The notes: generated by a model from the sequence alone, not told the origin. Positions 45,366-55,035 are shown, counted from the stretch's first letter. The stretch: 64,000 bases of DNA from a bacterium (GCA_021809845.1 JAJZJW010000008.1:28196-92195); one strand, 5' to 3'. Translations and numbers: made by a program.

Positions 45366-46907
45366 ATGAGTATTTTTTTAAAGTATATTTTATCAATAAT
45401 AATTTTTTTTCCTCTGTTGTCCGCCTTCATTTTAGTTTTTGTGAATAAGAAGGCAGAGGGGTTGCTAAGAAATTTGGCTACGATTTTATCGTTTGCAGAA
45501 TTTGTGATTTCTCTATTTTTATTTATATACTTTAAGTCAAATACCTATGAGTTTCAATTTATAGAAAGGTTCAGCTGGATAAGAGAATTTGGAGCGTCTT
45601 ATTTTCTCGGTATTGACGGCGTAAGTTTATTTATGATACTGCTTACTACGTTGATGACATTCGTATCTTTATTATCAAGCTACAAATATATTAAAGACCA
45701 CGTTAAAGAATTTGTTATTTTAATGCTTGTGCTTGAGACATTTATGCTTGGAACATTTGCTTCCTTAGATGTTCTGCTATTTTACCTGTTCTGGGAATTT
45801 ATGCTTATTCCTATGTATTTTATTATAGGTATGTGGGGCTCGGGAAGAAGAATTTATTCAGCCGTAAAATTTATCTTATATACGTTAGCCGGTTCGCTGA
45901 TAATGCTTTTTGGACTTATTACGATATTTATATTGCATTACGAGCAAACTGGCGATTTTACATTTAATTTATTAAAGCTGTATAACACTAATATCCCTTT
46001 AACGCTGCAGATAGTCTTGTTTATTGCGATATTCTTAGGATTTGCAGTAAAAGTACCTGTGTTTCCGTTTCATACATGGCTGCCTGATGCTCATACCGAA
46101 GCGCCTACCGCAGGGAGCGTTATTCTGGCAGGCGTTTTGCTGAAATTCGGCGTTTACGGTTTTTTTAGATTTGCAATTCCTTTAATGCCTGAAGCGGCAC
46201 TTATACTTACGCCGATTATACTTGTTCTTGCGGTAATCAGCATTATATACGGCGCATTAGTTTCTATAGTGCAAAAAGATTTAAAAAGATTGGTCGCTTT
46301 TTCAAGCGTATCTCATATGGGTTTTATAATGCTGGGATTGTTTGCTATGACCGCGGTTAGCGTTGACGGGTCGGTTCTTCAAATGATAAATCACGGTATT
46401 TCTACAGGCGCTCTTTTTCTTTTTGTCGGAATGCTTTACGAAAGACGGCATACGAGACTCATTGCAGATTTTGGCGGTTTAGCCAAAAAAGCTCCGATTT
46501 TAGCCGCCTTATTTATGATAGCTGTTCTGTCTTCGGTTGGACTGCCGGGATTAAACGGGTTCGTCGGAGAATTTTTAATTTTAGTCGGGTCGTTCAAGCA
46601 ATATACAATATTTACTATATTTGCAACAAGCGGGATTATTTTTGCCGCAGTTTATTTGCTGTGGATGTTTCAAAGAGTTATGTTTCAGGATATAACAAAT
46701 CAGAAAAACGAGGACTTTAAAGATATGACCTTCAGAGAGATAATGACTGTTTTGCCGCTAATTTTACTAATGTTTTTTATAGGTTTATATCCGGATGTAT
46801 TTTTAAGCAGAATAAACCCGACTGTTGTTCATTTTGTAAATATAATAGAACATAATAAATACGCTTATAATTTAATTAAAGCAAAAATGGGGTTGTTCAA
46901 TGCTTGA
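45366..46907 (+). CDS. nuoM: Complex I subunit NuoM
   Basis: NuoM (ND4) is the second antiporter-like pump subunit. FYLFWEFMLIPMYFIIGMWG, FPFHTWLPDAHTEAPTAGSVILAG and QKDLKRLVAFSSVSHMGFI carry the conserved Glu, Lys and His. The 513-residue length is normal, with about 14 membrane helices. Its last 8 bases overlap nuoN, implying coupled translation. Confidence 0.96.
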   Translation: MSIFLKYILSIIIFFPLLSAFILVFVNKKAEGLLRNLATILSFAEFVISLFLFIYFKSNTYEFQFIERFSWIREFGASYFLGIDGVSLFMILLTTLMTFVSLLSSYKYIKDHVKEFVILMLVLETFMLGTFASLDVLLFYLFWEFMLIPMYFIIGMWGSGRRIYSAVKFILYTLAGSLIMLFGLITIFILHYEQTGDFTFNLLKLYNTNIPLTLQIVLFIAIFLGFAVKVPVFPFHTWLPDAHTEAPTAGSVILAGVLLKFGVYGFFRFAIPLMPEAALILTPIILVLAVISIIYGALVSIVQKDLKRLVAFSSVSHMGFIMLGLFAMTAVSVDGSVLQMINHGISTGALFLFVGMLYERRHTRLIADFGGLAKKAPILAALFMIAVLSSVGLPGLNGFVGEFLILVGSFKQYTIFTIFATSGIIFAAVYLLWMFQRVMFQDITNQKNEDFKDMTFREIMTVLPLILLMFFIGLYPDVFLSRINPTVVHFVNIIEHNKYAYNLIKAKMGLFNA

Positions 46908-48489
46908 TTTAGCGCAAATTTATAACGGTTACTATTTTGAGAAAAGTTTATTAAGTATAATGCCGGAAGCAGTGTTGATAGTTTTTGCTTTTTTAATTTT
47001 ATTAGCAGGGCTATTTAATAGTCCTTCTAAGAATAGCCTGAATTCTTACTATTTAGCTTTAATAGGTATAGCGTTCTCTTTTCTTTATCTTTTTATGCTA
47101 TCAGACCATACAATAAAAGGTTTTTATGGCTCAATTATTTTTGATAAATTTGATGTATTTTTATTTACGGCTATATTATTATCCGGTTTTCTTACTATTT
47201 TGATGTCGAAAAATTATTTTGATACGCGCAGCGTTTTAATGCCGGAGTATTATAGCCTCGTTCTGTTTTCGGTTTCTGCGATGATGCTTTTAGTAGCCTC
47301 GCTCAATCTTATTATGATTTTTCTGTCAATTGAATTTATGTCGATATGCGCCTATATTTTAACCGGTTATTTAAAGGGTGAATCAAGGAGTACGGAAGCT
47401 GCAATGAAATACTTTGTGCTCGGTACTTTCGCATCCGCTTTTTTATTATTCGGTGCTGTTTTTATATATGCCGCTACAGGACATTTAAGTTTATATAAAA
47501 TACATAATTTTATATTTAAGCAAAATTATAAAGTGCATTACGCTTATAATCTGCACACATTTTTGGCGATAGGACTAATTTTACTGTTAGTTGGACTGGC
47601 GTTTAAAATGTCCTTATTTCCTTTTCATGCATGGACGCCGGACAGTTACGACGGAGCTCCTACGCCTGTTACTAATCTTATGGCGACAGGAATAAAAATT
47701 GCCGCTTTTGGCGTTTTTATAAGAGTTTTTACATCGATATATCATTTTGACGTATTTAATTTCTATAATATTTTATGGATTTTAGCTATATTGACGATGA
47801 CTTTCGGAAATTTTGCCGCCTTGCTGCAGACCGATTTAAAACGGCTCATAGCTTATTCGTCCATTGCTCAGGCAGGTTACATATTGATTGGCGTCATAGC
47901 TGGGGGGTACTACGGGATATCCGGAACTTTATTCTACTTGCTTGCATATGTTTTTATGACGGCGGGAGCATTTGCAATTATTATTATGTTTGAAAATTTA
48001 AATTTAACATCTGTTGACATAAAAAGTTATTCCGGTCTAGGATATAAATATCCGCTTGCAGGCGCTGCTTTTTCTTTTTTTCTGCTGTCTCTGGCGGGAA
48101 TACCTGTAACATCCGGCTTTATGGGGAAATTTTTTGTGTTTTCTGCTGCAATTAAGTCCGGCTATTATTGGCTTGTTTTTATAGCATTATTAAATAGTGC
48201 ATTTGCGGCATATTATTATATTAAAATAATTGTCAAAATGTATATGATAGACGATGAGCAACCAAACATTCCGAATAATTATAACAATATGGCTGCAGCT
48301 CCAACTAATGGCACTGGCGCGCGCGCATCTGCAAACGGTGAAACAGGGCTAGTAAAAGAAAAAGCTGTTCCGTCTGCTTTGCTCATAGCCGTCATAATAT
48401 GTCTAATCTTTACTTTGATACTCGGCATATTTCCGCAGCCGTTTATCAGTTTTGCATCCAAATCGGTAACATCATTGTGGAGTATTTAA
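46900..48489 (+). CDS. nuoN: Complex I subunit NuoN with a GC-rich loop insertion
   Basis: NuoN (ND2) is the third antiporter-like pump subunit and the last gene of the operon. EFMSICAYILTGYLKG, FPFHAWTPDSYDGAPTPVTN and TDLKRLIAYSSIAQAGYI are the family blocks. Between the last two membrane helices, residues 452-486 form a polar loop rich in Asn, Ala and Gly. Its DNA is unusually GC-rich (37 of 60 bases at 48291-48350). The 3' end overlaps the start of ispE. Confidence 0.95.
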   Translation: MLDLAQIYNGYYFEKSLLSIMPEAVLIVFAFLILLAGLFNSPSKNSLNSYYLALIGIAFSFLYLFMLSDHTIKGFYGSIIFDKFDVFLFTAILLSGFLTILMSKNYFDTRSVLMPEYYSLVLFSVSAMMLLVASLNLIMIFLSIEFMSICAYILTGYLKGESRSTEAAMKYFVLGTFASAFLLFGAVFIYAATGHLSLYKIHNFIFKQNYKVHYAYNLHTFLAIGLILLLVGLAFKMSLFPFHAWTPDSYDGAPTPVTNLMATGIKIAAFGVFIRVFTSIYHFDVFNFYNILWILAILTMTFGNFAALLQTDLKRLIAYSSIAQAGYILIGVIAGGYYGISGTLFYLLAYVFMTAGAFAIIIMFENLNLTSVDIKSYSGLGYKYPLAGAAFSFFLLSLAGIPVTSGFMGKFFVFSAAIKSGYYWLVFIALLNSAFAAYYYIKIIVKMYMIDDEQPNIPNNYNNMAAAPTNGTGARASANGETGLVKEKAVPSALLIAVIICLIFTLILGIFPQPFISFASKSVTSLWSI

Positions 48490-49562
48490 ACCATACTTAT
48501 TTAGCCCCTGCAAAGGTCAACTTTGTTTTGAAAATAGGCGAAAAAAATCCCGCAAATAATTTACACTATATTTTATCAATTATTAGAAGGATATCTGTTT
48601 TTGACAGAATAACATTTAAAATAAACGAAGATGAAAATAAACTAAAGGTAATTCCCGGCGAAACCGCCTTAAAGCAATTAAATGAAAAAGAATTACAAGA
48701 ATATACAGACAATCTTGCAAAAAAATTATCAGGCGAGGATAATTTAATTATTAAAGCTTCTAATTTATTTTTCAATAAAATTAATTTAAAGAATAAATAT
48801 ATCTGTGCTGTTGTAGAAAAAAATATCCCGATGCAGGCGGGTTTGGGCGGCGGCTCAAGTGATGCTGCAGGAATGCTTAATATGCTAAATAAAATATATA
48901 ATAACCCTCTGAATTATGACGAATTAAATAGTATCGCTATAAAATTAGGTTCAGATGTAAGTTTTTTTTTAAAGGAAGAAGATTCTTTTGTTGCCGGAAA
49001 CGGCGAAATAATAATACCTATAGCAAGAAAATTACTTAAAAAATATTATATAGCAGTAATTGTGCCAAAATTTGGAGTATCGACTAAAGAAGCGTATGAA
49101 GCCTTTGATGATTTGGTATTGACAAAAAAAATAAATTACTATAATATATTGAATTTGAACTTTAGTTCTAAACATGACATATTAAAAAATATAGACAATG
49201 TAAATAATTCTGATAGCAAAAATGCAAAAAATTATTGCAATTTAAGCGGTTTAAGTGATTTAAGCGCTTTGGACGTAGGCTTAAAATTTGAAAATGATTT
49301 CGAAAATGTCATCTTAGCTCTATATCCCATACTGAAAGATATTAAAAATTTTACAACTCAGCAGAAGACGAATAAGAATGCTAATGCAGAAGTCTGTATG
49401 CTCTCCGGCAGCGGCTCGGCAATGTTCGGGGTATTTAAAACAAAAAAAGATGCATCTGCATATATTACAGCTATTGAAAATAAAAGTTTTAGCAGTCAAA
49501 TAAAGTTTAGATTTTTAGGTGAAACTGATTTTAAAGAAAAACTAAATCAATTGGAAAGTTAA
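48477..49562 (+). CDS. ispE: 4-diphosphocytidyl-2-C-methyl-D-erythritol kinase IspE, divergent and enlarged
   Basis: IspE phosphorylates CDP-methylerythritol in the non-mevalonate isoprenoid pathway. It is a GHMP kinase: APAKVNFVLKI at the start, the phosphate loop QAGLGGGSSDAAGML (120-134) and LSGSGSAMFGVF (309-320). The open frame could begin at 48399, but the family start follows the GTG at 48477, which overlaps the nuoN stop by 13 bases. The result is 361 residues, about 70 more than usual. Extra residues lie mainly at 228-268 (Asn/Ser-rich). The usual DGYH substrate-site motif reads NNLHY. Confidence 0.85.
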   Translation: MEYLNHTYLAPAKVNFVLKIGEKNPANNLHYILSIIRRISVFDRITFKINEDENKLKVIPGETALKQLNEKELQEYTDNLAKKLSGEDNLIIKASNLFFNKINLKNKYICAVVEKNIPMQAGLGGGSSDAAGMLNMLNKIYNNPLNYDELNSIAIKLGSDVSFFLKEEDSFVAGNGEIIIPIARKLLKKYYIAVIVPKFGVSTKEAYEAFDDLVLTKKINYYNILNLNFSSKHDILKNIDNVNNSDSKNAKNYCNLSGLSDLSALDVGLKFENDFENVILALYPILKDIKNFTTQQKTNKNANAEVCMLSGSGSAMFGVFKTKKDASAYITAIENKSFSSQIKFRFLGETDFKEKLNQLES

Positions 49563-49609
49563 TTTGAATAAAAAGCCTGTGATTAATGGCTAAATTTGGA
49601 GGTTCTTGT

Positions 49610-49912
49610 ATGCAGATTACCGAGGTTAATGTTTTTCCTGTTAATGAAGAGAAATTAAAAGCTTATGTAGCTATTACATTTGACAATTGCTTTGTAGTCA
49701 GAGACCTAAAAATTATAAACGGAAAAGACGGACTTTTTGTTGCTATGCCGAGTAAAAAAAGAAAAGACGGAATATTTAAAGATATAGCACATCCGTTAAA
49801 TAATGACACGAGAAATTTAATAGAATCTGCCGTATTAAAGGCATATAATGAAAAGATATCTGGCAGCACAGGCAGCAGCAGCAATAATAATAATGATGAA
49901 GACGATGATTAA
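49610..49912 (+). CDS. spoVG: SpoVG family RNA/DNA-binding protein
   Basis: SpoVG proteins are small nucleic-acid-binding regulators, also common outside spore formers and often next to ispE and prs. The 100-residue chain reads MQITEVNVFPVNEEKLKAYV, then FVVRDLKIINGKDGLFVAMPSKK and AHPLNNDTRN, all family hallmarks. The tail is Ser/Asn/Asp-rich. The open frame extends eight codons upstream, but GGAGG stands seven bases before the ATG at 49610, which also gives the family start. Confidence 0.92.
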   Translation: MQITEVNVFPVNEEKLKAYVAITFDNCFVVRDLKIINGKDGLFVAMPSKKRKDGIFKDIAHPLNNDTRNLIESAVLKAYNEKISGSTGSSSNNNNDEDDD

Positions 49913-50066
49913 AAATGATAATTTATATAAATTGATTTGCCTTAAAAAAATTAAAAACAATTAGTGTTAGTATAATAAAATTTATTATATTAATTGTATC
50001 TGTCAGTTTTGTTTCGTATTTTTATTTGCAATTTTGAAATTTTAACAATTTATTTTTATGGTTTAT

Positions 50067-50141
50067 TGGGGCGTCGACAAGCGGCAAGTCACAGGATTTT
50101 GATTCCTGCATTCGGAGGTTCGAATCCTCCCGCCCCAGCCA
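50067..50141 (+). tRNA. tRNA-Gln (anticodon TTG)
   Basis: A complete cloverleaf can be drawn: acceptor TGGGGCG pairing with CGCCCCA, anticodon stem CAGGA/TCCTG around the loop TTTTGAT with anticodon TTG, and a T arm CGGAGGTTCGAATCCTCCC. The discriminator is G and CCA is encoded (50139-50141). A weak first pair (T-A) is typical of tRNA-Gln. It lies between spoVG and prs, a common deltaproteobacterial location. An open frame reading through it is spurious. Confidence 0.97.
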
Positions 50142-50261
50142 GTTTAGAGCGCACGTTATTATCTAAATTAATAGACAATAGAAAGTAAAAAAACTAAACA
50201 AATGGTTTCTGACGTATTTAGTAATTAATTCTACATATTAAAGGCATTTTATCGTAATTAT

Positions 50262-50281
50262 AGCTCCTGAGATAAGGAGTT
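50262..50281 (+). other. Hairpin in the prs leader
   Basis: AGCTCCT (50262-50268) can pair with AGGAGTT (50275-50281) around a six-base loop, with one G-T wobble. It lies 96 bases before prs in the 235-base gap after the tRNA. It could shape the prs 5' leader, or be chance. No known riboswitch was recognised. Confidence 0.25.
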
Positions 50282-50376
50282 GTAAATTTGTAACTTTGTA
50301 GGTTTTAATTTTGTTATTAACAAATTTCCTATACTATAGCTGTTTCACCTAATTAAATAAATGAGGAAATGATTGC

Positions 50377-51324
50377 ATGCTGGACAGATTAAAATTATTT
50401 ACCGGTAATTCCAATTATGAATTAGCTAAAAAAATGGCCGATTATCTCTGCATCTCTCTCGGAAATGCTGATGTATACAGCTTTAGCGATGGAGAAACTT
50501 TTACAAATATCAATGAAAATGTTAGAGGTAATGATATATTTTTAGTCCAATCGACATCTACGCCGGTGGATAAAAATTTAATGGAGCTTTTAATAATGGT
50601 AGATGCCATGAAAAGAGCTTCGGCAAAAAGGATTACTGCTGTTATTCCGTATTACGGATATGCAAGACAAGATAGAAAAACTGCTTCGCGTGTGCCTATA
50701 ACAAGCAAATTAGTTGCAGATTTAATTACTACCGCAGGGGTAAACCGTGTTCTGGCAATGGACTTGCATGCAGGGCAGATACAAGGATTTTTTAATATTC
50801 CGGTAGACCATCTTTATGCCGTCCCAATTATGGTCAAATATATAAAAGAAAAAAAATACAATGTATCCGATATTGTCATTGTTGCACCTGATGCGGGAGC
50901 CGTAGAAAGAGCAAGAGCTTTTGCAAAACATTTAGGAGCAACCTTGGCAATAATAGATAAGCGTAGAATTAAGGCGAATGTCGCCGAAATAATGAATGTT
51001 ATCGGCGATGTGAAAGGTAAAGTAGTGCTAATGCTGGACGATATGATAGATACTGCAGGAACCATTACGCAGGGAGCTGTTGCACTGAAAGAGAACGGCG
51101 CCAGAGAAATTATAGCTATGGCAACCCACGGCGTATTATCGGGAAGCGCTATTGAAAAAATAAATAATTCACCTATCAAAGAGTTGGTAATTACCGATAC
51201 CATTGACCAGAAAGATAAATTAAAAAGTTCGGAAAAAATTAAAATATTAAGTGTAGCCACTCTTCTTGGTGAAGCAGTAAAAAGGATATATGATGAAGAT
51301 TCGGTCAGTTCCCTTTTTCTTTAA
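50377..51324 (+). CDS. prs: Ribose-phosphate pyrophosphokinase
   Basis: Prs makes PRPP from ribose 5-phosphate and ATP for nucleotides, His and Trp. The 315-residue protein has [49 protein letters not shown], the signature [15 protein letters not shown] and the PRPP loop [17 protein letters not shown] precedes the ATG by ten bases. It is followed by rplY after 167 bases that contain GATAAATA-type short repeats. Confidence 0.97.
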   Translation: MLDRLKLFTGNSNYELAKKMADYLCISLGNADVYSFSDGETFTNINENVRGNDIFLVQSTSTPVDKNLMELLIMVDAMKRASAKRITAVIPYYGYARQDRKTASRVPITSKLVADLITTAGVNRVLAMDLHAGQIQGFFNIPVDHLYAVPIMVKYIKEKKYNVSDIVIVAPDAGAVERARAFAKHLGATLAIIDKRRIKANVAEIMNVIGDVKGKVVLMLDDMIDTAGTITQGAVALKENGAREIIAMATHGVLSGSAIEKINNSPIKELVITDTIDQKDKLKSSEKIKILSVATLLGEAVKRIYDEDSVSSLFL

Positions 51325-51423
51325 TTAATTTTGCGAATTAGTTAATAAGAACTATTATATATTGCTTAAAAATTTGGTATAATGTGTTTTTTAATTAATA
51401 AGAAATAATAAACTAAAATAATA

Positions 51424-51480
51424 AAATAAATAGATAAATAGATAAATAATAAAACAAATAGATAAATAATAAAAATAAAA
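51424..51480. repeat. Short A/T tandem repeats in the rplY leader
   Basis: AAATAGATAAATA-type units recur several times directly upstream of the rplY ribosome site (AGGAG at 51481-51485). Slippage here would change leader length. No promoter can be chosen with confidence. Confidence 0.6.
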
Positions 51481-51491
51481 AGGAGATATAA

Positions 51492-52124
51492 GTGGAAATA
51501 ATTAATCTCAATATTGATACGAGACAAAAAAAAGACAATGTAAAAGATTTAAGGAAAAACGGATTTATCCCCGGCATTATATACAGCAAACATTCTAGTC
51601 CGGTGTCAGTTTCGTTAAATTCTAAAGAGTTTTATAAAACATTTGCGAAGACATCTATTTCATCATTTATTAACGTTAACAGCGATAAACCGGAGATAAA
51701 CGGAAAAACCGCAGTAATTAAAGAAGTTCAAAAAGATCCCGTAAAAGACAATGTAATCCACATTGATTTTCATGAAGTTTTAATGAATGAAAAAATAGAA
51801 ATAGAAGCTGCATTGAACTTTGTCGGAAAAGCAGAGGGAATTAAATTAGGCGGGGTATTAGAACCTTTAATGAGACATATTGTTATATCCGGATTCCCCA
51901 AAGATATAGTCTATACCATAAATGTTGATGTATCCGGTCTTCTAGTGGGAGATATACTTCATGCGGGCGACTTAAAAATAGGAGATGGACTTGAACTTAT
52001 AACCGACCCTGAAACTGCTGTTGTTATGGTAGCCGAACCGACTGTAGAAGAGGAAACACCAAAAACTGCGGAAGAACAGCCTAAGGCGCCGGAGCAGACT
52101 GCTGCCGCAAAATCTCAGTCATAG
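51492..52124 (+). CDS. rplY: 50S ribosomal protein L25, general stress protein Ctc form
   Basis: The Ctc form of L25 binds 5S rRNA and has an extra C-terminal beta domain. The L25 part (1-95) has RKNGFIPGIIYSK and VIHIDFHEV. The second domain (about 98-185) has VGKAEGIKLGGVLEPLMRHI, and an acidic Glu/Pro/Ala tail ends the 210-residue protein. The start is a GTG with AGGAG six bases upstream. The neighbours prs and pth are the usual partners. Confidence 0.95.
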   Translation: MEIINLNIDTRQKKDNVKDLRKNGFIPGIIYSKHSSPVSVSLNSKEFYKTFAKTSISSFINVNSDKPEINGKTAVIKEVQKDPVKDNVIHIDFHEVLMNEKIEIEAALNFVGKAEGIKLGGVLEPLMRHIVISGFPKDIVYTINVDVSGLLVGDILHAGDLKIGDGLELITDPETAVVMVAEPTVEEETPKTAEEQPKAPEQTAAAKSQS

Positions 52125-52245
52125 TCAAAAAAACGAATGGAATGAACCGATTAATATTTTAGAGAACTTTAATTCGGAAGCGTTTGGTGCGCGTGCGCTG
52201 TTTTAAATATTTATAATAATCTTAATTAGTTATAATTTTAAACTT

Positions 52246-52896
52246 ATGCCATCAGATATATTTATATTTGGACTTGGAAATCCGGGAATAGAGTATAAAT
52301 ATACGCGCCACAATTTTGGTTTTATAGCGGTTGATTATTTTGCTGAATTAAATTCTTTTCCAAATTTTGTGCATAAAAAAAATTATGCTATTTCCAGTAA
52401 AACATTTTCAGATTCAATAGCGGATAAAAAAAATGTCTATCTGATAAGGCCCTTAACATTTATGAATCTGAGCGGGACAGCCGTAAATGACGTATTAAAA
52501 AAACATAATGTTTTTTGTTTTAAAAATGGGATAAAAGAAAATGGAAATAGGTCGACAGATGACGTTCCTTTAGTAGTGGTGATTCACGACGACCTTGATT
52601 TAAATTTCGGACGAATTAAGATAAAATTTGGCGGAAGCGGGGGTTCCCATAACGGCGTTATTTCAATAATTAATTCACTGCGAAGCAAAGAATTCTTAAG
52701 ATTAAAATTAGGCACTAATTCCGCAATGAGAAATAAATTCAAAACCGGTGCAGATTATGTGCTCGGTCGATTTTCCAAAGATGAAATTCAGCAACTGCCT
52801 GATATTCTTAATATGTTAAGCGATATTTTAACTTCACTGATTGGCGACGGACTGACAAAGACAACGAATAAGTTCAATTCTGTTTTAAAAGGCTGA
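52246..52896 (+). CDS. pth: Peptidyl-tRNA hydrolase
   Basis: Pth recycles peptidyl-tRNA released early from ribosomes. FGLGNPGIEYKYTRHNFGF contains the conserved Asn and the catalytic His. VVIHDDLDLNFGRIKIKFGGSGGSHNGV and RLKLGT follow. The 216-residue length is slightly above normal because of a Lys/Asn-rich stretch around 85-105. It follows rplY by 121 bases and is followed by a 279-base repeat-rich gap. Confidence 0.95.
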   Translation: MPSDIFIFGLGNPGIEYKYTRHNFGFIAVDYFAELNSFPNFVHKKNYAISSKTFSDSIADKKNVYLIRPLTFMNLSGTAVNDVLKKHNVFCFKNGIKENGNRSTDDVPLVVVIHDDLDLNFGRIKIKFGGSGGSHNGVISIINSLRSKEFLRLKLGTNSAMRNKFKTGADYVLGRFSKDEIQQLPDILNMLSDILTSLIGDGLTKTTNKFNSVLKG

Positions 52897-53175
52897 TGCT
52901 TTTAAAATAATATATATAAAATACATTATAAAAAAAACATATATTAAAATACGCATATATAAAAGACATATATATAGCAGAATAACAGACATATATAAAA
53001 GATATATATAACAGACATATATTAAAATACACATATATAAAAAATAATAAAAAAGCGGAGACCGGTTGTCGTTAAAGATGGTCGAATGTTCGCTAAAATA
53101 ATATAATTATAATAAAAAAAATAATTATAGAAACGATTATAATCTTAAAATAATATAATAGAAAAATAATAAAAT
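52897..53175. repeat. Repeat-rich A/T intergenic region between pth and ychF
   Basis: Units of the type ACATATATAAAAGACATATAT recur with variation over about 52905-53050. A short mixed-composition island (AAAGCGGAGACCGGTTGTCG) stands at 53051-53070. No open frame or RNA gene was recognised. The ychF promoter may lie here but no clear -35/-10 pair is evident. Confidence 0.55.
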
Positions 53176-54279
53176 ATGGGATTGAAATGCGGTATCGTTG
53201 GTTTGCCTAATGTAGGCAAATCGACCATTTTTAATGCAATAACTTCAGGAAATGCAGAATCAAGCAATTATCCATTCTGCACGATTAACCCAAATATAGG
53301 CATTAAACCTCTGAATGATGAAAGACTTTTTAAGCTAGCCGATATAGTCGTTGAACCGGATAAAATAACTCCTACTTACGTTGAATTCGTCGATATTGCA
53401 GGACTTGTTAAAGGAGCGTCTTCGGGAGAAGGTTTGGGCAACAGATTTCTTTCTCACGTAAGAACAGTGGATTTAATTATTCAGGTAATAAGAGTATTTA
53501 AAGAAGAAGCAGTAGTGCACGTTGAAGGAGGCGTTAATCCGGTCAGAGATTTAGAAATAATTAATACGGAACTTGCGTTGAGTGACCTTGAGATAATTAG
53601 CAAACACATTCAAAAACTTGAAAAAATTGCTAGAAGCGGTGATAAAACCGCAAAACTGAATATCGATTTTTTACAAAGTGTCAGTAAAATTCTTTCAGAT
53701 AATGGAAACCTAAATAGCGAAGATTTTTCCGAAGATGAAAAAAATTTATTGAGATCGCTTGGAATAATATCGATAAAACCTTTTTTATATGTATTAAACG
53801 TCGACGAAGAATTTATTCATCCTGAAAGTTCAAACAAAGAAATTGATGCTCTTTTAAAAATCGCATTTTCAAGAAATATTCCTGTTGTAAAGTTATGCGC
53901 GAGATTAGAAGAAGAACTTTCTAAACTCGATGATGACGACAAAAAGGCTTTTTTGTCCGACTTCGGACTTGAAAGCTCAGTTTTGGATATAGTTGCCAAA
54001 GAGAGCTTTAAATTATTAGGTTTAATTACTTTTTTTACACAGGGAAAACAGGAAGTAAGGGCATGGGAAATCAAAAACGGTTTTAAGGCTCCGCAAGCTG
54101 CAGGAACAATACATTCAGACTTTGAAAAAGGTTTTATCAGAGCAGAAGTTATTTCATACAAGGATTTTATAAAAGCAGGCTCCGAAGCAAATGCCGCAAA
54201 GATGGGTCTCTTAAGATTAGAAGGTAAAGATTACATTGTCAAAGACGGCGACATTATGCACTTCAGGTTTAATGTTTAA
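53176..54279 (+). CDS. ychF: Ribosome-binding ATPase YchF
   Basis: YchF (OLA1) is an Obg-family ATPase that binds ribosomes and is linked to stress responses. The 367-residue protein has CGIVGLPNVGKSTIFNAIT (P-loop), PFCTINPNIG, VDIAGLVKGASSGEGLGN, a coiled-coil insertion (about 120-200) and the C-terminal TGS-like domain with EVRAWEIKNGFKAPQAAGTIHSDFEKGFIRAEV. The G4 position reads LNVDEE, typical of the ATP-preferring family. Following pth is a very common arrangement. Confidence 0.97.
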   Translation: MGLKCGIVGLPNVGKSTIFNAITSGNAESSNYPFCTINPNIGIKPLNDERLFKLADIVVEPDKITPTYVEFVDIAGLVKGASSGEGLGNRFLSHVRTVDLIIQVIRVFKEEAVVHVEGGVNPVRDLEIINTELALSDLEIISKHIQKLEKIARSGDKTAKLNIDFLQSVSKILSDNGNLNSEDFSEDEKNLLRSLGIISIKPFLYVLNVDEEFIHPESSNKEIDALLKIAFSRNIPVVKLCARLEEELSKLDDDDKKAFLSDFGLESSVLDIVAKESFKLLGLITFFTQGKQEVRAWEIKNGFKAPQAAGTIHSDFEKGFIRAEVISYKDFIKAGSEANAAKMGLLRLEGKDYIVKDGDIMHFRFNV

Positions 54280-54318
54280 GCTCTCAGTATTAATTAGAGC
54301 AATTAGTAAGGAGTAATT

Positions 54319-54391
54319 GGGGCAGGTATCTATTCAAGGTTTATTTTCCTTGCTATTTTCCCGGCAGTTGAGGAGGCAGGCACCTATTCAA
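54319..54391. repeat. Imperfect 19-20-bp direct repeat, REP-like relic
   Basis: GGGGCAGGTATCTATTCAA (54319-54337) and GAGGCAGGCACCTATTCAA (54373-54391) are 16/19 identical and lie in the convergent gap between ychF and marC. They resemble the GGCAGGCACCTATT ends I know from repeats linked to Y1-type REP transposases, but no transposase is near. That origin is inference. Confidence 0.5.
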
Positions 54392-54408
54392 TGACAGATA
54401 CTGATTTT

Positions 54409-55035
54409 TCATTTAATAACTTTTAAATAATGCAGCAGGGTATTTGCAATGCCCTTTCTAACCATCATTATTGCATACGCAGCAAGGAGCAGCGCTGCTA
54501 TTTTACCGGCTGCGTTTGACCCTTTTTTGCCCAAGAGCTTTATTAAAATACGTGTGTTTTTTAAAACAAAATAGACTATCAGAATATTGATAAAAAAAGC
54601 AATTGTTACGATAACATACCCATAAACCCCAACCAATATTAAAAGCGTGGTTAAAACTCCAGGTCCGACTATTAATGGAACTCCGATAGGCACTACGCCT
54701 AAGTCTGCATTATTTAAAGATTTTTTTAATCCTTCTTTTTCGGTTATCAAATTTTTTATAGATATTATAAAAAGTAAAATTCCCCCGGCTATTTCAAAGT
54801 CGTAAATTGAAATACCCATAATTAGGAAAACTAGTTTTCCTAAAAATAAAAAACCTAAACCTACCGTAAAAGCTGTGATAAGAGAATTTTTGCGTATGTG
54901 TTTTTCTTCAACATCGTCGGAATCTTTAATAAAATCAATATATATAGGCAAGATGCCGAATATATCAATTGCAACAAGGATAGGTATTGAAGCAAGAAAT
55001 ATGTGATAAATAGATGTTATTATAATAGTTTTCAT
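54409..55035 (-). CDS. MarC family integral membrane protein
   Basis: This 208-residue protein has six membrane helices and the MarC/UPF0056 pattern: an early VAIDIFGILPIYIDFIKD, the central GGILLFIISIKNL, PIGVPLIVGPGVLTTLLIL and a C-terminal GKKGSNAAGKIAALLLAAYAIMMV. The function of the family is not established; the old link to antibiotic resistance has been withdrawn. It stands alone, converging on ychF and diverging from the flavodiiron gene. Confidence 0.88.
   Translation of the reverse strand: MKTIIITSIYHIFLASIPILVAIDIFGILPIYIDFIKDSDDVEEKHIRKNSLITAFTVGLGFLFLGKLVFLIMGISIYDFEIAGGILLFIISIKNLITEKEGLKKSLNNADLGVVPIGVPLIVGPGVLTTLLILVGVYGYVIVTIAFFINILIVYFVLKNTRILIKLLGKKGSNAAGKIAALLLAAYAIMMVRKGIANTLLHYLKVIK

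Noticed and set aside
49994..50188. A 64-codon open frame running through the tRNA-Gln gene
   Set aside because: It overlaps the complete tRNA cloverleaf and has no ribosome site or family likeness.
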